Source: Amorphochlora amoebiformis
Taxonomy: Eukaryota > Cercozoa > Chlorarachniophyceae
Direction of reading: 5' to 3'
NCBI GenBank assembly: GCA_054601695.1
Contig: BAAHQB010000333.1
Span: forward strand, 62,001 to 126,000
DNA length: 64,000 nt
The notes under the pieces are model-generated. The model had not been told where the DNA came from. It was given only the letters and a program-made list of their open reading frames with translations, and searched no databases. Below are positions 56,225 through 64,000 of this stretch, in pieces; the first letter of the stretch is position 1; the number at the start of each line of letters is the position of its first letter. The position numbers and the translations under genes were made by a program.

Positions 56225-59200
56225 ATGGCTTCCACCACCATTGGAGAGCTGGCCGACCAACTCATAGTGGCCATTGAGTCGGAGGACTACCGCGAGGTGA
56301 TTGAAGGATTCAAGAACATCGGGATCTCGGAGCTTCGCCGATTGGTTCTACAGAAGAAACTCGTTGACCATTGGGGACCAACTATCTTTCAGGCTACCTG
56401 CAGGAGTCTGGCCGATACTATACGGGTTCCGTCCGGGGTATTGACTCAGGGACAACAAAGACTGGTCGATTGGAGGAGAGCATTGGTCGACATGGGTGAG
56501 AGGACCCCCGAGGAAAAGAAAGGAGGAGATGCGAAGGAAGTAAAAGCTCAGCCGACCCAGGAAATCACGGTGGTGAACAGTAATATTGCATCGGTCGAGA
56601 TCGACGTCGACAGTTACGATGGAGAAGTTGGAGCGGCAACGGAATGGTGGCAAGGAGTAAAGCAAACTCTATTGGCTACTTACCCAGGAGCGGATAAACA
56701 ACAATGGATGGCCGTCATCATCAAGTGTGTAAGGGATCATCCGAAGGTCAAGGATCGATTGAACGAGTTCATGATACGGCATCGTGGGCGTGATGGCAAG
56801 ATTAACGTGGAGGAGATGATGACCAGGTTCACAAAATCATATGACGAGCATGGATTAAGGCCGAAGTACGAGCAATGGCTCAACTTGAAGCAAGGAGACA
56901 TGAATATCAAGGACTTCGAAACAAAGTACAGGAAGACAATCCGACAATTAAAAGCTCTTGGACACGATATTGACGAAAAGCAAGCATGGATGGACTTTAA
57001 GTTTAAGGTTAAGGCGGAATATCAAGTCATCCTTGAAAAGAAGAAGGATCGGATCAACTCAATTCAGGACGCAGTCAAGCATTTCCACCTAAAGGAAGTG
57101 GCAGAAGCAAAGAGCAAGAAGGAGAAAGGATTTACTACAAGTCAAATCAACGCGATGAGTACGAAGACGAGCAACTTTGGCAATAAACCTCCCGACGGAA
57201 TGATGAGGACATACAGCGACGGAAAACTACGATGCGTTTACTGCAAGAAGACAGGACATGCGATCAAGACATGTTGGGATAAGCGAGATGGACGACCAAA
57301 GACTACGGTAAGGGATCGACTGAACCTTGAGCGAAGTTGGACGCGGGGCCAAGGACGCAGAGGCGGTCGAGGAAGAGGATTTGCACGAGGAAGACGAGGA
57401 CGCGGACGAGGACAAGGAAGAGGATGGTATTCAAAGAATATTGGCAATCTCTCCAAGGCTGTTCAAGGACTAGTGAGCTATTTAAAAGATGAACCCCAGG
57501 AGGAGGCGAAACCTGAAGACAAGTACTCGAAGCAACTGGACAAGGTTAAGGACCTAGCGAAGACTATCAATTTCATCGGACGAGGTAAACCAAAGGAGCG
57601 AAGGAAAGTCGCTGTCACGACTATTAAGATCAGCAACATCGACGAAGGCAAAACAAACAAGATGCGGATTGGACTTGTGAAAGCTCTATGGGATTCTGGT
57701 AACTTGGCAAGCAAAAGCTTTATCAACCAGAAGGCTATCAAGAGGAATGGACTGTGCAAGGATGTCAAGTATTCGAAGCAACAACATACAACTGCTGATG
57801 GTGAAACATCTTTCGAGAGCATTGGAACGATTAAACTACAACTACACTTCAAAGACAACATCATCGAAGAGGACTTCTACGTGGCTCCGGTGGCGCATGA
57901 GGCAATATTGGGATCACGACTCTTCGAGAGACTTGGTGCTATCTTGGATTTCTACAACGGAAGAATAACGCTGGCACGACTACGACAACGAGGAAGGATG
58001 AGCCATATACCAATGGACAATCTACAAGACTGGATCAAAGATGTGGCTAATACAGAGGACGCTTACAAGCAACTACCAACGCCTGAAGAATATCAACAAC
58101 GCTATCCAGGGAAGAATCTAAAGCAAATAATCGACACGCTGGAAAAGGAATATCAATACGACGATTGGACTCTACAACAAGGACGCGACTATGTCAACAA
58201 ACTACTGGATACACGATACAAGGAGATCACACAACCAAAGGAAAAGCCTTCAGCTAAAATACGACCTGTAAGGATCAGGATCAAGCCTGAATATCGAGAT
58301 GTCATCGTTAACATTCCGGACAACGCACGACCTGACGAGGATTGGGACAAGATAGGATGGCAAGTCAATGAATGGCTAAAGCAAGGGAAAGTTGAACCAA
58401 GTATTTCACCCTACAACTCAAGGCACGTTCTAGCGAAGAAGCCTACATACCCTTATTTCCGATTGGCACAAGACTTGAGAAGGATTAATCGAATGATTGA
58501 GCCTACACATTTCCCTATGCGGCGGATTGACGAGATGATCGAGGAGCTGGCCTACTGGAAAGTCAAGTCATCTATGGACAAGATGGAGTCATACATGCAA
58601 GTCCCTGTGGAGAAAGAAAGCAGGAAATATCTGGCATTCAGCACAAGGGATGGCAAGTATCACTACTGTGTCCTACCCTACGGCCTGATTATCAGCGGAG
58701 ACGAATTCACAAGCAGGAATATAGACCTCTACACGATGAACGGGATGTCTGTCCTACTATGGCGACACATCTACACCTACATCGATGACGACTCTATCGG
58801 CAGCATGACCGTCCGTGGACACATTTTTCTGCTGGAGTGCATCTTCATGCAATTTCTGCAATATGGCGTAACGATTCGGGTGCCTAAATGTGTATTTCTG
58901 GTACACGACATCAAATGGTGCGGATACATCGTTGGATTCCGAACTATACGACCAAACCCGAAGAAGGCAGAGGCTATTGCAAACTGGCCGAAAACTCCCG
59001 AAAATCTCAAAGAACTGAGGAAATTCTTGGGCGCTTCAAGATGGATTTTGCGGCGATTCGACGTTGGATTTTCAAAAACTGCTGCGAAGCTTTCATCGGC
59101 TTATCGAAAGCCCAACGACAAGAAATCTTTCAAGAAGGTTTGGGAAGAGTATAAGCTACAACAACCCTACGAGGAGATCAAAGAGATGTGCAAACAAGAC

Positions 59201-61048
59201 TTAACAAACGCATGCTTCGATCCGGACTGCAAGGACACTGTGCTGATGTTCGATTGGTCTAAAGAAGGCATGGCCGCAGTACTGCTACAAAACGACAAGA
59301 TCGTCAAGATTTGGTGCAAAGCCTGTACACCAACCGAATCACGATACAGCGCGACCAAAGGAGAATATACAGCGAAGACTCGAGCATTTCGAGCTTTTCG
59401 ACGGGAATTACTTTCATTACGACACCCTTGGATTGCTTTAACTGACCATCGACCTATCATCGCCATTGATCGAAGACTGGACGCTGACGACGGATACGGC
59501 AACCTACGAGCGGAGAACGAGGAATTCTTTGGAAAATACACTCTGGTGTATGTTCCTGGCGACCGTATGCTGGCGGACACTTGGACAAGGATCTTCAAAC
59601 ACGAACCGAAGGACAATGAAGAAACAATATCGATAATTCAACCTGAGGACTTCAAGCCTGACAAAGACGACATCGAAACTCTCAAGGAACGGAAGAAGAA
59701 ATTTGGCATCAACTACAAGGAGCTGGACGAATACATCAACGTTACTACAGGATCTATTACAAGAAAATACGTACCAACGAGGACAAGACCACACCTACTT
59801 TACTACAATCACGCGAAAGACCACTGTGGCGAGAAGCTGTTAACTCAACGACTTAAAGACTACTACTGGCCTGGAAAGCGCGAGCATCTACGGGACTTTC
59901 TCAAGAACTGTCGATGTTCGACTAACAAGGCAGCAACAGCGAGGACCGACGAATCTGAGACATCGAAGAAATATCGACGACCTAGGGCGAAGAAGAAGCA
60001 CGACCTTATTTTCATTGACGTCTACACTTACAAAGGAATCAACTACTTAACCGCCATCGACGACGCAACAGGCGAAGGATATTGTCGACGAATTGGTGTC
60101 AAAGGAATGGCAAAGCGACAACCGGGACGATACAAGAACAAACTTCATCAGGAATATCTCATCATGGAGAGCTCATTTGGACAAATCCCCAAAGAAGTAC
60201 GATGCGACAACGAAGTATCTTTGACGACGCTTCCGGCGAACGTGCGACCGGGACCATCATATTGGCCTGCAGCACAAGGACGAGTGGAACGACTACATCG
60301 CGAACTGGCGAAATTGTGCAAGAATCTACACACTACACCCGACAAAGCTATAAACCACTACAACGCTAACTCGTCACCGTCTGGGGGAGATGAAGAAGGA
60401 CAAGACGGCGACGAAACGGAGGATGAATATGAGTATGACGGGCGCGAGCTCAAGAACGGCGACTTGGTTATGCTCAAGAGGATGAAACGGGAAAAGGAGG
60501 ACTCTTTCTGGCACAAGATTGCTAAGGTAACGGAAAGGACAGGACGGAAGACTTACAACGTCTTTGACGGAAAGCACGTAACGAACCGACACATCACACA
60601 TCTCAAGAACTTCAAACTCGACGAGGCATCTCTACGTGAAACCAAAATCAACCCAAAATTCTACGAGGAGAAAAAGTGCGATCTACGGTACAAGAATTAC
60701 AAGATCAAGCTAATCGAAGACTGGAAAGACAAGACTATCTGGCTAGGATATCAAGGTTGGAGGAACATGGATCGTATCATCAAAGCTCTACGATCAAAGG
60801 ACTACAAGAAGGTTTACATATTCAGTCCCGAGTTTCCTTTCGAGGCATGGTTTCGACAACTCAAGGACGACGACAACGTGGACTGGAAAGCAGCGGATCC
60901 AGAGGACGAGGAAACATTTTGGATCGACAAGGAAGGACGACAAGTGCGGACCGAGACTACAGCATGGTATATCTTCATCATCGATCAAGAGTTCGGACGA
61001 CCGGGGGAGATGTTGAACGCCGAGGTCGCCTCACTCAAGAAAGCGTGA
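56225..61048 (+). CDS. Gag-Pol polyprotein of the LTR retrotransposon
   Basis: 1607 codons, one frame. Gag covers about residues 1-330. A CCHC knuckle CVYCKKTGHAIKTC (C-x2-C-x4-H-x4-C) lies near 337, followed by an RG-rich basic stretch. Protease has WDSGN near 489. Reverse transcriptase includes FRLAQDLRRIN, YIDDD near 850 and NPKKAEAI; the usual YGLxNAPxxF is replaced by YGLIISGDEF. RNase H has VLMFDWSK near 1007, KGEYTAK and TDHRPI. Integrase has an H-H-C-C-like zinc region near 1190-1235, then FIDVYTY, RCDNE and GRVERLHRE as the D, D, E triad. A GPY/F-like segment with NGDLVMLKRMKREKEDSFWH follows, then ~140 residues of unknown function (DYKKVYIFSPEFPFEAWF). The ATG begins two bases after the LTR and the stop lies 38 bp inside the 3' LTR. 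Confidence 0.93.
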   Translation: MASTTIGELADQLIVAIESEDYREVIEGFKNIGISELRRLVLQKKLVDHWGPTIFQATCRSLADTIRVPSGVLTQGQQRLVDWRRALVDMGERTPEEKKGGDAKEVKAQPTQEITVVNSNIASVEIDVDSYDGEVGAATEWWQGVKQTLLATYPGADKQQWMAVIIKCVRDHPKVKDRLNEFMIRHRGRDGKINVEEMMTRFTKSYDEHGLRPKYEQWLNLKQGDMNIKDFETKYRKTIRQLKALGHDIDEKQAWMDFKFKVKAEYQVILEKKKDRINSIQDAVKHFHLKEVAEAKSKKEKGFTTSQINAMSTKTSNFGNKPPDGMMRTYSDGKLRCVYCKKTGHAIKTCWDKRDGRPKTTVRDRLNLERSWTRGQGRRGGRGRGFARGRRGRGRGQGRGWYSKNIGNLSKAVQGLVSYLKDEPQEEAKPEDKYSKQLDKVKDLAKTINFIGRGKPKERRKVAVTTIKISNIDEGKTNKMRIGLVKALWDSGNLASKSFINQKAIKRNGLCKDVKYSKQQHTTADGETSFESIGTIKLQLHFKDNIIEEDFYVAPVAHEAILGSRLFERLGAILDFYNGRITLARLRQRGRMSHIPMDNLQDWIKDVANTEDAYKQLPTPEEYQQRYPGKNLKQIIDTLEKEYQYDDWTLQQGRDYVNKLLDTRYKEITQPKEKPSAKIRPVRIRIKPEYRDVIVNIPDNARPDEDWDKIGWQVNEWLKQGKVEPSISPYNSRHVLAKKPTYPYFRLAQDLRRINRMIEPTHFPMRRIDEMIEELAYWKVKSSMDKMESYMQVPVEKESRKYLAFSTRDGKYHYCVLPYGLIISGDEFTSRNIDLYTMNGMSVLLWRHIYTYIDDDSIGSMTVRGHIFLLECIFMQFLQYGVTIRVPKCVFLVHDIKWCGYIVGFRTIRPNPKKAEAIANWPKTPENLKELRKFLGASRWILRRFDVGFSKTAAKLSSAYRKPNDKKSFKKVWEEYKLQQPYEEIKEMCKQDLTNACFDPDCKDTVLMFDWSKEGMAAVLLQNDKIVKIWCKACTPTESRYSATKGEYTAKTRAFRAFRRELLSLRHPWIALTDHRPIIAIDRRLDADDGYGNLRAENEEFFGKYTLVYVPGDRMLADTWTRIFKHEPKDNEETISIIQPEDFKPDKDDIETLKERKKKFGINYKELDEYINVTTGSITRKYVPTRTRPHLLYYNHAKDHCGEKLLTQRLKDYYWPGKREHLRDFLKNCRCSTNKAATARTDESETSKKYRRPRAKKKHDLIFIDVYTYKGINYLTAIDDATGEGYCRRIGVKGMAKRQPGRYKNKLHQEYLIMESSFGQIPKEVRCDNEVSLTTLPANVRPGPSYWPAAQGRVERLHRELAKLCKNLHTTPDKAINHYNANSSPSGGDEEGQDGDETEDEYEYDGRELKNGDLVMLKRMKREKEDSFWHKIAKVTERTGRKTYNVFDGKHVTNRHITHLKNFKLDEASLRETKINPKFYEEKKCDLRYKNYKIKLIEDWKDKTIWLGYQGWRNMDRIIKALRSKDYKKVYIFSPEFPFEAWFRQLKDDDNVDWKAADPEDEETFWIDKEGRQVRTETTAWYIFIIDQEFGRPGEMLNAEVASLKKA
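61001..61010 (+). other. Polypurine tract
   Basis: CGGGGGAGA lies immediately upstream of the 3' LTR, in the expected place for the plus-strand primer. A second GGGGGAGATGAAG lies internally at about 60384. Both are inside the ORF. Confidence 0.7.
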
Positions 61049-61353
61049 CATAGGGTGATGTCACACCGTGACCGAGGGTGATGTCACACCGTGACATAGG
61101 GGTGACACACCGTGACGTGGGGCGATGTCACACCGTGACATGGCGTGATGTCACACCGTTACAGAAGATTCTAGAAGCGTGACATAGGCGTGACATATGC
61201 GTGACATACCCGTGACATACCGTGATGTCACACCCAGGTATGGTGGGTACTACGAAGTGACTGTGGAGTATTCGAGGAATTCGAGAAAATATGTATTTAG
61301 AATTCAAAGTGACAACAAGACAAAATCACTGAACCCTAGAGCAGCGAACCACA
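61011..61353 (+). repeat. 3' LTR
   Basis: 343 bp, by eye the same as the 5' LTR base for base. The last codons and stop of the polyprotein ORF lie in its first 38 bp. Confidence 0.95.
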
Positions 61354-61366
61354 ACATATAATACTA

Positions 61367-61416
<50 letters not shown>

Positions 61417-61586
61417 AGACATGTATACATATATACACATACATACATTCATATGTAAATATACATACATACATATACATATATATATATATACATATAT
61501 CATACGTAGTAAACACTGAGTCATCGGGAACCCGAATATTCAAACATCCATTCATAGCCTAAAACTTGCAGGCAACCTAAAATCAA

Positions 61587-62748
61587 CTATAACTCATCCT
61601 TCTCCCTCCCTCCATCTACCCCACACTCTCCCTCTGCCTCACACGATCCAGTCTCACTAAAAATGGTCTCCGTGTCCATCTCCGCCTCCTCGGCCTCTCC
61701 GTCCTCTTCCGTTCCATACTCCCTCAAATCGTCAATCACATAGATGTTAAACTGTCCACTTACTAGCGAGGTAACTGTCGAGGTGTGATACACGCCGTCG
61801 GGCTTCTCCGGAGCCAAAATCTCGGCATCGGTGAGGTCGAGCGTCTCCGACACTTGGAGGGCCTCCACATGCGTGAGCAATTTTCGCTCTTGTGGGTTCT
61901 CGTAGAGGTTGGCAGTCGATGGTAATATAAACCTGGGACGAAATACACCAAAAAAAAAGACATATTACCAGGTAGCTCAAATGGAATGGTGATAATAAAT
62001 CTCACCCAAGCTTCCTTCGCAGCTCTTCATCAAATACATACTGTGGATTCGACGCGCAACCAGCTGCAACGGCATAGTGAGGCTCGGTCTGACCCCGCGC
62101 TGGCGCCACCGACAGATAACCTTCGTCGTGCAAGTTCTCGTTGTATATCGGGGCCTTTTCGAGGGCATGACCCTTGAAGTAGTTTACTCTCAGTTTCGCG
62201 ATGAAGCAGATGGGTTGAGCCAGCTTCATCGTGATCCGTGAGATAGCCGCGAAGAGCGATACTCTTATGCCTTTCCGAGCGACCTGTAACTCACCGACTA
62301 CTGTGGGTTTCAGGCCTTTGGGGATGATGACTGCGGACGACGCGCGAAAACGCTTGCCTGTGAGGAGGGAGGCGTGGCGGGCGTGTTGGGCGCCGCCGCT
62401 CGCCTACAAACAGGTCATGCCAATCATGCTTTAAAAATCACCGTGATGTGTAGTTCGCACCGTTGTGTACACCGTCCCGTTAAACACAATAGTGTCGCCA
62501 AGCAGATCTGTAGGCTCGCCGACCGGTAAACCCCCCATCGTGAACGCCGCTGTGATATCGTCCGCTTCGATCTCGACCTCCAGATCGTCATTCGAAACTC
62601 CATGGATCGTGTTGTACACGTTCCCGTGGTACCTCAAAACTGAATCCTCGGATTGATCATGGCCGCCTTTTGAAAACTGCACGTCGAAGAATCCCGCAAC
62701 AAGGGGAAGGAGTAGGGCCAACGGGCTCACACAGTGAGATCTTGCCAT
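61587..62748 (-). CDS. ER-lumenal protein with signal peptide and KDEL terminus
   Basis: Three exons: 62461-62748, 62006-62403 and 61587-61932, in phase, 343 aa. The introns are only 57 and 73 nt. The chosen start gives MARSHCVSPLALLLPLVAGF, a textbook signal peptide. An upstream in-frame ATG at 62829 would add 27 residues and leave 13 bp to the divergent BTB gene, so it is less likely. The C-terminus is REKDEL, the ER retrieval signal. The tail before it is strongly acidic (YGTEEDGEAEEAEMDTE). The middle contains DITAAFTMGGLPVGEPTDLL, RASSAVIIPKGLKPTVVGEL and NPQYVFDEELRRKLG. Some Cys residues are present but no thioredoxin CxxC or chaperone signature. I do not recognise the fold. The acidic tail may be a low-affinity calcium-binding region, as in other reticuloplasmins. 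Confidence 0.82.
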
Positions 62749-62842
62749 CGTCAGCGAAAGCACCAACGCCACCCGCACACGTGCCGCTCTGAAGCTACAG
62801 CGTGACAGGCGGGGGTGTCCCCAGTGCAAAGCGAAGAATTAA
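62749..62842. promoter_or_regulatory. 94-bp divergent intergenic region
   Basis: Separates the start codons of the KDEL gene and the BTB gene. It must contain both transcription starts or overlapping 5' UTRs. GC-rich, no TATA box seen. Confidence 0.35.
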
Positions 62843-63512
62843 ATGGAAACATTTAAAAGCGCGTCTGATCTCAATCGATTTATCGATTTTGACCAGACTG
62901 CCCCCAGAATCCCCAGAAGACACACCTTCAAAATGCAACGGCTGATGGAAGACATCTCTAAGCTGCTACACAGGACCTCCGACCACCTGTGCGACGCGCA
63001 AGTTATTGCAATGGACGGAAGTGTCTTCTCATGCCACCGGGATGTCCTTTCCATGCGTTCAGTGGAGCTGGGGCGGCTGCTGGCAACCAATCCTCTGGGC
63101 GAAATCAATCTCAGGAAGTACGACTCCACGACTGTGGAGTGGGTCTTGAGGTTTATCTACGGTAACCCTTTTCCCTCCACATATTCCTTCTTCTCGTACC
63201 CCTTCTACCTTTTCTGCTCTCGTTCGGCAGTGGTTGTCTTCTTCTAAGCGTAGAAAGAAAAACATCGGAGAGGAGACGGAAATTCGGGATTGAGACATGA
63301 ATTGCGACTAGGGAAAGATGGCATTGAGATATGTATGCAAAGGGGAGAACAGGATGAGACATACGTTGTCAAGGGGGAAGTGGGATCCAAACATGCAATA
63401 TGGATGGATACACATCCAACAATTTTGCTGGATTTCCAGCGATGGTTTTCTTGAAAGGAGGGGTTTCAGATACAGAAAGAGACATATCGATTCCATGTAG
63501 ATGCAAATATTA

Positions 63513-63601
<89 letters not shown>

Positions 63602-63612
63602 TACACACAACA

Positions 63613-63654
<42 letters not shown>

Positions 63655-63728
63655 GTATATGTATGTATAGGTGAGGTCAGGCACGAGTTCCCTTATGAGT
63701 TACTGGGCCAAATTCAACAAATAGACCG
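62843..63728 (+). CDS. BTB/POZ-domain protein, N-terminal exons (continues beyond window)
   Basis: Exons 62843-63161 and 63671-63728 join in phase (G+GT). The protein starts [17 protein letters not shown]. After a basic patch the BTB core is clear: [51 protein letters not shown], then [12 protein letters not shown]. This matches the BTB pattern of a buried Asp, H+xVLxxRS and a tyrosine-containing FIY-x-GE helix. BTB domains dimerise and often recruit Cullin-3. The second exon ends at a GTACAT donor with two bases of a codon, and the rest lies right of the window. An inverted partial copy of the second exon lies at 63860-63902. Confidence 0.8.
63510..63660. repeat. (TA)n array in the BTB intron
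   Basis: TA blocks with a short CACACAACACAAAA insert at 63603-63617, about 10 bp before the acceptor of exon 2. More (TA)n fills 63732-63788 and 63902-63965. Confidence 0.92.
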
Positions 63729-63791
<63 letters not shown>

Positions 63792-63898
63792 TAATGTTAA
63801 ATAAATATATGTATATATACACATATATACATAAATATACCTTTGACACATAATATGAACATGTACCGGTCTATTCGTCGAACTTGGCCCGGTGACTC

Positions 63899-63902
<4 letters not shown>
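63701..63902. repeat. Inverted repeat built from a BTB exon end and donor
   Basis: 63696-63735 (TATGAGTTACTGGGCCAAAT then TCAACAAATAGACCGGTACAT) is matched in reverse complement by 63863-63902 with about six substitutions. The arms are ~130 bp apart and separated by (TA)n. Confidence 0.88.
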
Positions 63903-63950
<48 letters not shown>

Positions 63951-64000
63951 ATATATATATATATATATGTATGTTTGCATTTATATTACATCTATTAATA

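Larger units (their letters stand above)
55880..61353 (+). mobile_element. Complete Ty3/gypsy-type LTR retrotransposon
   Basis: Element from TG (55881) to CA (61353) with two 343-bp direct LTRs that I read as identical, flanked by a 4-bp duplication ACAT (55877-55880 and 61354-61357). It carries a single uninterrupted gag-pol ORF with domain order PR-RT-RNaseH-IN, which is the Metaviridae order. It sits in (TA)n-rich DNA upstream of the PH gene start. Its GC and codon use differ from the AT-rich surroundings. Identical LTRs and an intact ORF suggest recent insertion. It is a genomic retrotransposon; I see no envelope-like domain. Confidence 0.95.

Overview
The window is nuclear DNA of an intron-rich microbial eukaryote. 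About half of it is (TA)n microsatellite, with GA, CA and ATCAC tracts and many minisatellites. Unique sequence survives mainly as short exons of 30-400 nt whose GT-AG boundaries and codon phases can be checked by eye. No single-frame search shows these genes; nearly all were rebuilt by joining short exons in phase. The lineage is uncertain. A CRM/YhbY-domain protein with a possible secretory-type leader, and a PH domain closest in feel to the plant PRAF/PLC-like type, would fit an alga with a green-derived secondary plastid (for example a chlorarachniophyte). TTAGGG-type interstitial telomere repeats are present. This placement is inference.

Layout. 0.4-3.1 kb (+): C-terminal exons of the NatA subunit NAA15. 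4.9-5.6 kb (-): ribosomal protein S11 (uS17), divergent from a CRM-domain gene (5.8-9.1 kb, +). 10.0-12.4 kb (+): a MAPK-like CMGC kinase. 13.6-14.5 kb (+): an EF-hand protein with a mitochondrial-type presequence. 17.5-28.7 kb (-): exons of one or more unidentified genes (coiled coil, then a membrane hairpin and Ser-rich tail). 30-33 kb: small exon candidates. 35.4-44.35 kb (+): a multi-pass membrane protein in ten exons. 45.8-55.2 kb (-): a PH-domain protein in about 21 exons. 55.88-61.35 kb (+): a complete, apparently young Ty3/gypsy-type LTR retrotransposon with identical LTRs. 61.6-62.75 kb (-): a secretory-pathway protein ending in KDEL. 62.84 kb to the right edge (+): a BTB/POZ gene.

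Most unusual feature: exon edges are repeatedly copied into the neighbouring introns. The last bases of an exon with its 5' splice site, or the 3' splice site with the first bases of an exon, recur 2-8 times separated by (TA)n or (CA)n. I see this at more than ten junctions in at least six genes, including one 39-nt exon with both edges amplified, a whole 46-nt exon in two copies that cannot both be used in frame, and an inverted copy of a BTB exon edge. A separate ~40-bp minisatellite with a back-to-back AG|GT core lies in the introns of two opposing genes, in the same sense relative to each predicted transcript.

Limits: exons were found by eye from splice consensus, phase agreement and family resemblance remembered from general knowledge. 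There is no transcript evidence. Where phases do not close, the entry says so.
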